A DNA stretch of 11,160 nt from Candidatus Latescibacterota bacterium (GTDB lineage Bacteria; JAAXHH01), in the NCBI GenBank assembly GCA_022821935.1, contig JAJECR010000072.1, forward strand, positions 1-11,160, written 5' to 3'. Of this stretch, positions 1-6,938 are shown one piece after another (within the stretch, counting starts at the first letter, position 1; every line of letters begins with the position of its first letter). The notes under the pieces were generated by a model. It made no database searches. It was not told the DNA's origin and saw only the letters and a list, made by a program, of their open reading frames with translations. The position numbers and the translations under genes are program-made.

Positions 1-144
1 ATCGCTGCCAGTTTTTCTTCGACGGCCTCAAACCGGCTTTCGTTCTTGATGTCCATCGCTGCCAGTTTATCTCCGATGGCTTCGAACCGGCTTTCATTCT
101 TGATGTCCATCGCTGCCAGTTTATCTTCGACAGCCTCGAACCGG
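1..144 (-). repeat. 54-bp tandem repeat inside the coiled-coil gene
   Basis: Copies start at 1, 55 and 109, each opening with atcgctgccagttt on the plus strand. The third copy degenerates after about 144. The first two copies differ at roughly six positions. The period of 54 bp is exactly 18 codons, so copy-number changes keep the reading frame. The array probably continues beyond the left edge. Confidence 0.9.
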
Positions 145-242
145 ACTCCGAACACGTCGTCCAGTGAATGAATGGCGGAGTTCACGTCCGCCATCGTGGC
201 GAAGACCTCGCCGGGCGTTTCCTTGACCTTGTCGTCTCCCAT
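1..242 (-). CDS. Partial coiled-coil repeat protein (N-terminal part)
   Basis: This is the 5' part of a minus-strand gene that runs off the left edge of the window. The ATG is at 242-240, preceded on its own strand by a G-rich stretch (GGGGGG, about 4 nt before ATG) that can serve as ribosome site. The protein begins MGDDKVKETPGEVFATMADV and then enters 18-residue repeats of the form RFEAVEDKLAAMDIKNES, of which two full copies and part of a third are visible. The repeats are rich in charged residues with F, V, L, A and M spaced as in an alpha-helical coiled coil. There is no signal peptide or membrane segment in the visible part. No domain is recognised and the function is unknown. The repeat resembles the 18-residue 7+11 units of the coiled-coil protein at 8133-8582, so the two may be related. 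It is certain to be coding in style; its full length is unknown. Confidence 0.8.
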   Translation of the reverse strand, partial: MGDDKVKETPGEVFATMADVNSAIHSLDDVFGVRFEAVEDKLAAMDIKNESRFEAIGDKLAAMDIKNESRFEAVEEKLAA

Positions 243-315
243 GATTTCCCCCCGAAGGATGAGTGGACTGGTTGTGACTCTTCCAGTTCAGTCGAAGAAC
301 CCTCGAGTTTCTCGT

Positions 316-338
316 AAAAAAAGTGATCGTGGTGATCA
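316..338 (-). terminator. Weak possible terminator after the DUF2339 gene
   Basis: On the minus strand a 5-bp stem (TGATC, loop ACCAC, GATCA) is followed after one C by seven T residues. It lies about 100 nt downstream of the DUF2339 stop and before the next minus-strand gene. The T tract is good, but the stem is short and AT-rich, so the call is tentative. Confidence 0.3.
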
Positions 339-354
339 GAAAGATAAGCTGGAA

Positions 355-439
355 CCGGGAACGCGATCGGACCGGCTAAGCGATCAGACCTGGTAAGCGA
401 TCAGACCGGGAACGCGAACGGATTTGCTAATCGGTCAGA
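355..439. repeat. Five-unit 17-bp tandem array abutting a stop codon
   Basis: Read on the minus strand, five consecutive 17-bp units lie at 439-423, 422-406, 405-389, 388-372 and 371-355. The middle ones read TCTGATCGCTTACCAGG, TCTGATCGCTTAGCCGG and TCCGATCGCGTTCCCGG. The second unit is a close variant of the fifth (one mismatch), while the first is the most diverged. The array begins at the very next base after the TGA of the DUF2339 gene and is non-coding in the annotation. Period 17 is not a multiple of three, so it is not a protein repeat. Confidence 0.8.
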
Positions 440-2458
440 TCAGGAAGCCGGTCGGTTCCGGTAATACAGGTAGGAAACGGCGATAAGGATGAAGCTCAGC
501 CCGAGGAAGGCGACGATGCGGTAGAGGGTGTCCAGGAACATGAGGTCGAAGATGAATACTTTGACCACGGTACAACCGAAGTAGACGATGGCCGCAGCGC
601 GCAGTGCGCGAATGTCCATCCATTTCCCCATGATCATGACCAGCAACGCGCAGATCAGCCAGACGCCCGAAACGGCCAGTTGCCGCAGGTTTTGCAACTG
701 CTCCGGTGAACCGCTTTCCATCGTGACGATATGGTACTGGAAGTAGTTGAGGACTTCCACCGTACCCCAGACGAGAAAGAGAAACGTCCAGGCCAGGTGG
801 AATATCGTACTAAGCAGGTGGTCACGATTCGAATCTGTTCGGGCCTGGCCTTCATCGCGGTTACGCAACATGCCGGCACAGGCGAGCAGCGATCCGCCTA
901 CGACCAGGTACGCGCCGGTACGCAACGAGAGGACCGGCACGTAAGTGGACACGAGGTTGCTTACGTGCGTGCCGCCCATGAGAAAGATCATCACGAACGA
1001 AAAGGCGAGCAGGGCCGTCCCGGCGTGGCGGACGGCGCGCCGTCCGAAATGGGCGCCGAACCAGAACACGGCGAGGGCTTCGAGGCCCCAGACGATGATG
1101 ACTCCGATATCGTAAACGAAACTCAGAGGTACCCGCACGGCGAGTAATATCGCTCCCGTTGCATAGATCGCAGGCGCGGTTGAGTCGTCCGTTCGCCGCA
1201 TGGTCCACGCCGTCAGCGCGAAGAAGACGAGTGCAAAGACGGCTGAGACGATGCCCTGGAAGTAAACTGAAGCACTTTGCGGGGACAGAAACTGTATGCC
1301 AAGAAAAGACCAGAAGCCTTCTGTGTACGGCGAAAGACGCATGAGCATTACATAAAAACCGATCGCATTGATGGTCACAGCCGCCCATCGCCAGAGTCTT
1401 CTACCTGGATCGCCCGCTACGGACCGATACAGGTCCACACCGGCGAACATCGCCCACCACAGGGTCAGGAAGAGCAGGGCAGTTGCGAATCCGTCAGGCA
1501 GGTCGGCCCGGAACGACCAGGTCAGGTACGTCCCGTAGGTCGCCGCGATGCCCAGCGGCTCGAGCAGTCTCCAGTGGCGCCGTTTCAGGAGGACCGCGAT
1601 CAGGCCGGCGTCGAGGAGCGTGATGTATATGAAAAGCCCGAAGGTGTTCAGATCGGCGGTGACGAGCAGGAAGGGCGTCAGGAACCCGCCGGCCCATCCC
1701 AGCAGCGCAATGGCCCGCGCGTCATAGTACAGGGAAAGGAGCAGGGCCGCGGCGGTCACGAGGGCCATCAGCAAAAAAGCGACGGGCTGCGGAATAAGAT
1801 GGTAGAAGTCGTAGGCGGCGTAGATGGACAGGTACAGGATCGCGGCGCCCGCCCCGGTCAGTCCCTGCGCGAAGACGCCCAGTCGGCGCCGGTGGAATCT
1901 GTGGCCGCTTCCAATCAGCAGCAGGCCGGCCGCACCACCCAGGATCACGCGTGCCGTTTCATTCAACCAGTCGTTGTCGAAGGCATACTTCAGGAAGAAC
2001 CCTACGCCGAGTATGAGGGCAAGGGCGCCCACGCGATTCAGCAGCTTACCGCCGATCAGGATCTCCCACTCCTCGCGGGTTCGGGGCCGGAACATGCTGG
2101 ATATCCGGCTGGGTCCGGCGACCGGTTCCGCATGGACGGGAACGCCCGCGGGCGGGGGAACGTTCTCGGGCGGCAGTGCGGTTGCCGCATTTTCCTCGAT
2201 CGCGGTTCGCTCTTTCACCGCGGCCTCTTTCACCGCGGTCTCGTTCACCGCCATTGCCTTTTCCTCAGCCGCGTTCTTCGCAACGCCGCCCTCGGCTTCC
2301 GGTCCTTCGCTGCCAGGTATCCCGGCCGCCGGTTCCTTTGTTTCCTGGAAGTGCCGCCTGACGGCCTTTTCGAGGTGCTTCACGCGCCCCGAAAGAGACA
2401 AGTAGGTCCCGATGAGGAACAGGAGCAGCAATATGTTGAATACGATCAGCAGTTCCAT
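440..2458 (-). CDS. DUF2339 family multi-pass membrane protein
   Basis: This is a predicted inner-membrane protein of about 672 residues, matching the DUF2339 (COG5373) type by sequence pattern; the family has no established function. Residues 2-22 form one hydrophobic helix, followed by a short basic coiled segment. Next comes an Ala/Glu/Pro-rich linker at about 40-125 that contains pentapeptide-like repeats (AVNET, AVKEA, AVKER). The core starts near residue 128 with the typical EEWEILIGGKLLNRVGALAL stretch. From there to the end it is nearly continuous membrane helices, closing with a short polar tail. An upstream in-frame ATG at 2491 would add 11 residues. I prefer the ATG at 2458 because a promoter-like pair (TTGACA, 18 nt, TAGTAT) ends only 8 nt before it and lies over the longer start. 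Neither start has a clear ribosome site. It is transcribed divergently from the sugar-oxidation genes. A 489-residue frame opposite it is a shadow. Confidence 0.9.
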   Translation of the reverse strand: MELLIVFNILLLLFLIGTYLSLSGRVKHLEKAVRRHFQETKEPAAGIPGSEGPEAEGGVAKNAAEEKAMAVNETAVKEAAVKERTAIEENAATALPPENVPPPAGVPVHAEPVAGPSRISSMFRPRTREEWEILIGGKLLNRVGALALILGVGFFLKYAFDNDWLNETARVILGGAAGLLLIGSGHRFHRRRLGVFAQGLTGAGAAILYLSIYAAYDFYHLIPQPVAFLLMALVTAAALLLSLYYDARAIALLGWAGGFLTPFLLVTADLNTFGLFIYITLLDAGLIAVLLKRRHWRLLEPLGIAATYGTYLTWSFRADLPDGFATALLFLTLWWAMFAGVDLYRSVAGDPGRRLWRWAAVTINAIGFYVMLMRLSPYTEGFWSFLGIQFLSPQSASVYFQGIVSAVFALVFFALTAWTMRRTDDSTAPAIYATGAILLAVRVPLSFVYDIGVIIVWGLEALAVFWFGAHFGRRAVRHAGTALLAFSFVMIFLMGGTHVSNLVSTYVPVLSLRTGAYLVVGGSLLACAGMLRNRDEGQARTDSNRDHLLSTIFHLAWTFLFLVWGTVEVLNYFQYHIVTMESGSPEQLQNLRQLAVSGVWLICALLVMIMGKWMDIRALRAAAIVYFGCTVVKVFIFDLMFLDTLYRIVAFLGLSFILIAVSYLYYRNRPAS
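2214..2250 (-). repeat. 15-bp repeats in the DUF2339 linker
   Basis: The plus-strand motif ttcaccg(cgg) begins at 2214, 2229 and 2244, a 15-bp period. It encodes the five-residue repeats AVNET, AVKEA and AVKER in the cytoplasmic or periplasmic linker of the DUF2339 protein. Confidence 0.75.
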
Positions 2459-2466
2459 GGTACCGC

Positions 2467-2496
2467 ATACTATGTCCAAAAGGGGACTCATGTCAA
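2467..2496 (-). promoter_or_regulatory. Sigma70-like promoter for the DUF2339 gene
   Basis: On the minus strand TTGACA lies at 2496-2491 and TAGTAT at 2472-2467, with an 18-nt spacer. The -35 matches the consensus fully and the -10 matches four of six. Transcription would begin near 2460, about two bases before the ATG at 2458, so the mRNA would be almost leaderless. The rest of the divergent region 2459-2768 holds no gene that I can see. Confidence 0.5.
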
Positions 2497-2614
2497 GTTG
2501 TCTGCCGACTTCAATCCAGACGCCGCGCTGCAGCCGTTTTCCGCGATCGGCCCGGGGATCAATATGCTCCTGCCCAGGAATCGAAAGCAGTGTGCACGGC
2601 CTTCTCAGGGATCG

Positions 2615-2643
2615 TTGACAGGGCCCATGCCGCCGTCTATATT
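2615..2643 (+). promoter_or_regulatory. Strong sigma70-like promoter for the sugar-oxidation operon
   Basis: TTGACA at 2615-2620 and TATATT at 2638-2643 are separated by exactly 17 nt, eleven of twelve consensus bases in all. Transcription would start near 2650, giving a leader of about 120 nt before the ATG at 2769. A T-rich stretch (ttctcttttttgattt) follows in the leader, and I see no clear riboswitch or strong hairpin there. Confidence 0.7.
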
Positions 2644-2768
2644 TCGTTATTCGATTTCCGGGTTCTCTTTTTTGATTTCTGAATTGCCATTCATGCGGAC
2701 TGGCGCGGTACGTCTTCCTGCGTCACGCAATGCGCACCACACGTAATCTTCTCCGGGAGGAGTATTTG

Positions 2769-3857
2769 ATGTCCACGGTCTATCGCGTCGGCATAATCGG
2801 GTGCGGCAGCATCTCGCATCTTCACATGGTTGGATACCTGGGTGAGCCGCGGTTCGAGGTCGTCGCGCTTTCGGACCCCGTGGCTGAAGCCCGGCGGGAT
2901 TTCGGCGACCGCTACGGGATTGAAAAACGCTATGCCGACGCCCGGGAGATGATGGACAAGGAAGGCCTGGACGTCGTCAGCATCTGTACCTGGCACAAGC
3001 TGCACGCCCCCCTGACCATCGCCGCCTGCGCGCGTCGCCCCAAGGCCATCCTCTGCGAGAAGCCCATGGCAGTCAACATGGGGGAATGCGACGAGATGAT
3101 GATCGCCGCGCGGCGGAACGACGTGAAGCTCGCCATCGCTCATCAACGGCGCTTCAACCCGGTCTGGACCGACGCCCGGAACCTGGTGGCCGATGGCGCC
3201 ATCGGCGACGTGCGGCACGTCCACTGCAGCGGGAGCCAGGGCCTGCTCAACGACTGCTCCCACATGTTCGATTTCATGCGCTATGTCATGAGCGATCCGG
3301 CGCCTGAATGGGTGATCGGCAACATCGAACGCAAGACGGACCGGTACGAGCGCGACATTCGGATCGAGGACCGCAGCGCGGGTATCGTGGGCTTCGACAA
3401 CGGCGCCGTGGGACAGCTCCTCCAGGAGATGCATCCGGAACGGCGGCAGGGCGGGTATCTCTACGGCACGGACGGCATGATGGACGTGAACGAACAACGC
3501 GTCCTGCTCATCAACTCGAAAACCGGCGGCTGGGAAGAGAGGCCGTCCACCGGCGAAGACCCGAGCGTGGGCCAGGCCGTGGAACTGGCGGACTGGATCG
3601 AAGGCAAGTCGGAGCACCGCGGCGAAGCCTCCAACGGCCGGGCGGCCGTGGAGATCATCATGGGCATCTACGAGTCGGCTCGCCTTCACGAGGTCGTCCA
3701 GATGCCCGTGCGCACCCACAGTTCGCCCATCGAGGAGATGATCGAGGCAGGCGACCTGCCCGTGGAGCGCCCCGGCCGCTACGATATCCGGGCCTTCCTG
3801 CTGCGCGGGGAGTCCATGCAGGGCGAAACGCCGGGCGAAGACGATGAGGAAGGATGA
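2769..3857 (+). CDS. Gfo/Idh/MocA family NAD(P)-dependent oxidoreductase
   Basis: This is a cytoplasmic dehydrogenase of about 362 residues, the usual family length, likely acting on a sugar, inositol or a related polyol. The start is set by GGGAGGAG six nt before the ATG; an in-frame ATG at 2730 lacks such a site. The N-terminal Rossmann fold carries GIIGCGSIS at residues 8-16. The family's Glu-Lys-Pro motif follows at 97-99 (catalytic Lys98), then HQRRFNP at 125-131. A DCSHMFD motif at 162-168 supplies the Asp and His that family members use with the Lys for hydride transfer. The C-terminal half is the alpha/beta substrate-binding domain, ending in an acidic tail. It is the first gene after the strong promoter at 2615 and overlaps the next gene by 14 bp, so the two are translationally coupled. 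The substrate cannot be told from sequence; the neighbours suggest a hexose or deoxyhexose derivative. Confidence 0.93.
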   Translation: MSTVYRVGIIGCGSISHLHMVGYLGEPRFEVVALSDPVAEARRDFGDRYGIEKRYADAREMMDKEGLDVVSICTWHKLHAPLTIAACARRPKAILCEKPMAVNMGECDEMMIAARRNDVKLAIAHQRRFNPVWTDARNLVADGAIGDVRHVHCSGSQGLLNDCSHMFDFMRYVMSDPAPEWVIGNIERKTDRYERDIRIEDRSAGIVGFDNGAVGQLLQEMHPERRQGGYLYGTDGMMDVNEQRVLLINSKTGGWEERPSTGEDPSVGQAVELADWIEGKSEHRGEASNGRAAVEIIMGIYESARLHEVVQMPVRTHSSPIEEMIEAGDLPVERPGRYDIRAFLLRGESMQGETPGEDDEEG

Positions 3858-4839
3858 CCGGGCGGAGATCGGCCGCACGGGGCTGACGGTCAGCCGCCTG
3901 GGACTCGGCGGCGCGCCCCTGGCCGGTCTGTACCAGGGGGTTTCCGACGAGCAGGCCGCCCGGGTCGTGAACACCTACCTCGGCCACGGACTGGGATTTT
4001 TCGACACGGCGCCGCTGTACGGCAGCGGCGTAAGCGAAACCCGGCTGGGCGCGGTGCTGTCGGCGCGCGTTCGCGATGCCCGCGCCTCCTTCGTGCTCGC
4101 CACCAAGGTGGGCCGCCTTCTCGTGCCCAACCCGGCGCGTGACCAGGACGTCTGGTCCGACGACTTCCCGCCCGTCGGCCCGGTCTTCGACTACAGCTAC
4201 GACGGGACCCTGCGTTCCCTGGAGGAGAGCCTCGGCCGCCTGGGCCTGGACCGGGTGGATATCCTCCACATTCACGATCCGGACAACCACTACGAAGAGG
4301 CGATGAAGGGCAGCTACCGCGCCCTGCTGAGGCTCCGCGATGAGAAGGTGATCCGAGCCGTCGGCGTCGGGATGAACCAGGCGAAGATGCTGGCCCGTTT
4401 CGCTGTCGATGGCGACTTCGACTGCTTTCTCTGCGCGGGCAGATATACCCTGTTAGATCACACGGCACTCAAGCGCCTGCTGCCCCTGTGCGAGGAGCGA
4501 CAAATCAGCCTCATTATCGGCGGGCCCTATAACAGCGGCATCCTGGCCCAGGGCGCCGTGGAAGGGGCTACATTCGACTACCGGAAAGCGCCTGCGCATA
4601 TCGTGGACCGGGTCCGCCGCGTGGAGGAGGTCTGCGCCCGACACGGCACGCCTCTGAAGGCGGCGGCGCTGCAGTTCCCGCTGGCCCATCCCGCAGTGGC
4701 CGCCGTCATTCCAGGCGCGCGTTCCCCGGAGGAAGTGGACGAAAACGTGGGGATGTTCGAGTTCGAGATTCCCGGAGATTTCTGGACCGAACTTCTGCAG
4801 GAAGGACTGATTCCGGACAAGGCGCCGACACCGGCGTGA
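3844..4839 (+). CDS. Aldo/keto reductase, L-fucose (D-threo-aldose) 1-dehydrogenase-like
   Basis: This is an AKR-superfamily TIM-barrel enzyme of 331 residues. It opens with IGRTGLTVSRLGLGGAPLAG, the pattern seen in D-threo-aldose 1-dehydrogenases and L-fucose dehydrogenases, which oxidise the anomeric carbon to a lactone using NAD(P)+. The AKR catalytic set is visible: Asp54 and Tyr59 in FFDTAPLYGSG, Lys88 in LATKVGR, and a His in ILHIHDPD (His144 by alignment). The C-terminal VIPGARSPEEVDEN is the cofactor-binding signature. The ATG overlaps the end of the preceding gene by 14 bp and has only a weak ribosome site, consistent with coupled translation. The mutarotase follows 27 nt downstream, which fits an anomer-specific sugar dehydrogenase. 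Pyridoxal 4-dehydrogenase belongs to the same subfamily and is an alternative. The family is sure; the substrate is inferred. Confidence 0.88.
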   Translation: MRKDDRAEIGRTGLTVSRLGLGGAPLAGLYQGVSDEQAARVVNTYLGHGLGFFDTAPLYGSGVSETRLGAVLSARVRDARASFVLATKVGRLLVPNPARDQDVWSDDFPPVGPVFDYSYDGTLRSLEESLGRLGLDRVDILHIHDPDNHYEEAMKGSYRALLRLRDEKVIRAVGVGMNQAKMLARFAVDGDFDCFLCAGRYTLLDHTALKRLLPLCEERQISLIIGGPYNSGILAQGAVEGATFDYRKAPAHIVDRVRRVEEVCARHGTPLKAAALQFPLAHPAVAAVIPGARSPEEVDENVGMFEFEIPGDFWTELLQEGLIPDKAPTPA

Positions 4840-4866
4840 CGGATCCTAAATCACAAGGAGCTTCCA

Positions 4867-5199
4867 ATGGCCACACCCCAACGCTATGGCATGGTCCTCA
4901 AGGTCAAACCTGAACGGATCGAGGAATACAAGGCATACCACGCCGAGGTCTGGCCCGGCGTGGCGAAGGTGATTACGGATTGCAACATAACAAATTACTC
5001 CATCTACCTGAAGGACGACTACCTCTTCTCCTATTTCGAATACGTGGGCGACGACTTCGAGGCAGACATGGCGAAGATGGCCGCCGACCCGGTCACGCAG
5101 GAGTGGTGGGACGTGATGATGCCCATGCAGGACCCGCTGCCGACCCGCAAGGAAGGCGAGTGGTGGGCGGAGATGGAGGAAGTCTTTCACCAGGACTGA
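4867..5199 (+). CDS. rhaM: L-rhamnose mutarotase family protein
   Basis: This 110-residue protein has the length and pattern of RhaM (COG3254, dimeric ferredoxin-like alpha/beta barrel), which interconverts the alpha and beta pyranose forms of L-rhamnose. Visible signatures are EEYKAYHAEVWP with Tyr21 and His25, the expected catalytic pair region, then NYSIYL, the Trp pair at 80-81 and EVFH near the end. The start has AAGGAG six nt before the ATG. It follows the aldo/keto reductase by 27 nt and is probably the last gene of that operon, since a 234-nt gap comes next. Related proteins in fucose clusters are thought to act on L-fucose, so the real sugar may be L-fucose or another 6-deoxyhexose. 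The gene symbol reflects family membership, not proven substrate. Confidence 0.88.
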   Translation: MATPQRYGMVLKVKPERIEEYKAYHAEVWPGVAKVITDCNITNYSIYLKDDYLFSYFEYVGDDFEADMAKMAADPVTQEWWDVMMPMQDPLPTRKEGEWWAEMEEVFHQD

Positions 5200-5433
5200 T
5201 CCGCTGCTTACGTCTGGATCGTAGGAACCCCTTCCAAACGTTGTCGTTTCGATTCTGGTTTTCTGAGGCATTTCACACGCGATTGTATGAAAGTGATTCC
5301 GATATGGATCTCCACGCGAAGCGATGGACGCACTGTATGCCTGGTTACGACCGGAGACTGAAGGGAAAGTAAGGGAATGAGATACCGATTCAATGCCTGG
5401 CCGTCGATACTAACCCGATAAAGGAGTGGAATC

Positions 5434-5790
5434 ATGATTGAAACCGTTCGTTCCGTTGTACTGTACACTTTTTGTATGTGTGTCTACATACTGGCCGCGT
5501 GCGGTAGTGACTCACCCACCGAACCGGCAGTTCAGGTACCAGCCAGGATAGACGTGACACCCAGGTCGATAACCTTTGAATCCGTTGGCCAAACCCTGAC
5601 CCTTGTTGCGAAAGTGATCGACACGAATCAAAACGAGATCACGGGAGCTGCCTTGGAATGGACGACAAGCGATCCGATGGTAGTCACGGTAACCCAGGGC
5701 CTATTGGTCGCGACCGGGTACGGAACGGCGCAGATTACAGCGCGGTACCGTACCGTGTCCAGAACCGTGAACGTCACGGTGAAACTGTAA
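5434..5790 (+). CDS. Small lipoprotein with one bacterial Ig-like (Big_2) domain
   Basis: This protein of 118 residues has a hydrophobic N-terminus ending in the lipobox ILAAC, so Cys23 would be lipidated after signal peptidase II cleavage, followed by GSDSPTEP. Residues about 38-117 resemble a single Big_2 domain: RIDVTPRSITFESVGQTLTL, then the typical LEWTTSDPMVVTV segment and a TGYGTAQITA segment. The ribosome site AAGGAG lies seven nt before the ATG. Big_2 domains usually occur in large surface or adhesion proteins, and here one stands alone on a membrane anchor. The gene sits between two sugar-enzyme modules in visibly lower-GC DNA and has no clear operon partner: 234 nt precede and 204 nt follow it. 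I see no convincing promoter in the gap before it. Its function is unknown; a structural or binding role at the envelope is likely. Confidence 0.82.
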   Translation: MIETVRSVVLYTFCMCVYILAACGSDSPTEPAVQVPARIDVTPRSITFESVGQTLTLVAKVIDTNQNEITGAALEWTTSDPMVVTVTQGLLVATGYGTAQITARYRTVSRTVNVTVKL

Positions 5791-5917
5791 CGAACGGGAC
5801 CGAAATGAGGCAAGTCCGTGACTCGGCGAAGGTGGCCCTGTCGTTAACGACCCTTGCGTGGATGAGGAAACCGGATTACAATGCGCTGAAACGGTGCCTT
5901 ATTCCCACTTTCTGACG

Positions 5918-5946
5918 TTGCCAACGGTATTCGAAAACGTTAAGAT
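5918..5946 (+). promoter_or_regulatory. Candidate promoter for the PhyH gene
   Basis: TTGCCA at 5918-5923 and TAAGAT at 5941-5946 are separated by 17 nt, matching nine of twelve consensus bases. The start would be near 5953, giving a leader of about 42 nt. A small inverted repeat, GTCG at 5949-5952 and CGAC at 5958-5961, straddles the predicted start and could be an operator half-site pair, though it is short. Confidence 0.45.
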
Positions 5947-5994
5947 TCGTCGTATAGCGACTAACAGAACCTACCGTACAGGAGGCGCCTGCCC

Positions 5995-6888
5995 ATGGCC
6001 CTGACCCAAGCACAACTGGATGAGTTTCACGACCGCGGGCTGCTGGTCGTCGAGGACGTGCTGACCGACGCCGATCTCGATCCCGTGATCGATACCATGA
6101 CAGCGTTTGTCGACCGTCAGGCGCGTAGATTGCAGGCCGAGGGCAAGATCGCCGATCTTTACGAGGATAAACCTTTTCTGACGCGCTACGCCCATCTGTT
6201 CGCCCAGAGCGCCGAGATCGGAAGCGGCATGGACATATACGACCTGCGGGCGAAGCCGGTCTTCGACTTCTTAAGGAACGACAACCTGCTCGACGCCGTG
6301 GAGTCCTTCGTCGGTCCCGACATCTCCTGCTCGCCCATCCAGCACCTGCGGGCCAAACCGCCTTCCCGGCTGGACGGCAGTCCGTCATACAACGTACCCT
6401 GGCACCAGGACTCGGGGGTGAGCTGGGCGGAATCGGACCGTACCCTGGCGCTCACCTGCTGGCTCCCCCTGGTGGACGCCACGGTGGAACGGGGATGCCT
6501 GGAGGTGATCCCGAACGTGATCCACACCGGCCATCTCGACCACGTGTCGGACGCGGGCACACGCATAAAGCCGGACCTCATGCCCGAGACCGAAGCGGAG
6601 CCGGCCGAGGTGCGCAAGGGCGGGGTCGTCTTCCTGAGCCAGTATACGCCCCACCGGTCCACGCCGAACGTGACGGAGTGGGACGTGCGGTGGAGCCTGG
6701 ACCTGCGGTACGTGGCCTACGGCGAGCCGACCGGTCGTCCCTTCTTCCCGGAATTCTGCGCGCGGAGCCGCGCTCATCCGGAACGGGTGCTGACCGATCA
6801 CCGGGCATGGGCCGACAGCTGGGTCACGGCCCTGGAGGAACAAAGCCGCAATCCCAAGCAGGCCCACCGGGTAGCACAGGAACCATGA
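5995..6888 (+). CDS. Phytanoyl-CoA dioxygenase (PhyH) family protein
   Basis: This is a cytoplasmic Fe(II)/2-oxoglutarate-dependent dioxygenase of 297 residues, the usual size for this family, with a jelly-roll fold. Iron ligands are His137 and Asp139 in WHQDSG and the distal His220 in TPHRSTPN. Arg232 in the DVRWSLDLRY segment fits the 2-oxoglutarate-binding Arg. The segment LTCWLPLVDATVERGCLEVI at 153-172 is the strand around the active site found in most members. The start carries AGGAGG nine nt before the ATG, and a candidate promoter lies just upstream. The TGA overlaps a possible ATG of the next small frame. Members hydroxylate very diverse small molecules, so the substrate is open; its place among sugar-oxidising genes and next to an amidating-lyase-like propeller suggests a hydroxylation step on a secondary substrate. 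Confidence 0.92.
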   Translation: MALTQAQLDEFHDRGLLVVEDVLTDADLDPVIDTMTAFVDRQARRLQAEGKIADLYEDKPFLTRYAHLFAQSAEIGSGMDIYDLRAKPVFDFLRNDNLLDAVESFVGPDISCSPIQHLRAKPPSRLDGSPSYNVPWHQDSGVSWAESDRTLALTCWLPLVDATVERGCLEVIPNVIHTGHLDHVSDAGTRIKPDLMPETEAEPAEVRKGGVVFLSQYTPHRSTPNVTEWDVRWSLDLRYVAYGEPTGRPFFPEFCARSRAHPERVLTDHRAWADSWVTALEEQSRNPKQAHRVAQEP

Positions 6889-6938
6889 GGCAAATCATGC
6901 TTTGAGGCCTTACCTCGGGCGCCAGGTTTGGCGTGTTT

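Noticed and set aside
1277..2746. Plus-strand frame of 489 codons opposite the DUF2339 gene
   Set aside because: Its translation is a low-complexity Gly/Gln/Arg mixture with no domain, and the opposite strand encodes a clear membrane-protein family. It is a high-GC shadow.
2691..3974. Minus-strand frame of 427 codons opposite the Gfo/Idh/MocA gene
   Set aside because: Rich in His, Val, Ala and Gly with no motif, it exactly covers a gene with intact Rossmann and EKP motifs and runs into the next gene. It is a codon-bias shadow.
5236..5249. Hairpin AAACG-TTGT-CGTTT after the mutarotase gene
   Set aside because: The stem is short and weak and the following sequence has only a scattered T content, so it is not convincing as a terminator.
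5287..5361. A 24-codon frame (MKVIPIW...) in the gap before the lipoprotein gene
   Set aside because: Too short, with no ribosome site or recognisable motif.
5840..5851. Perfect 12-bp palindrome GTCGTTAACGAC
   Set aside because: Palindromes of this length are expected a few times by chance in 11 kb, and it does not sit at a promoter.
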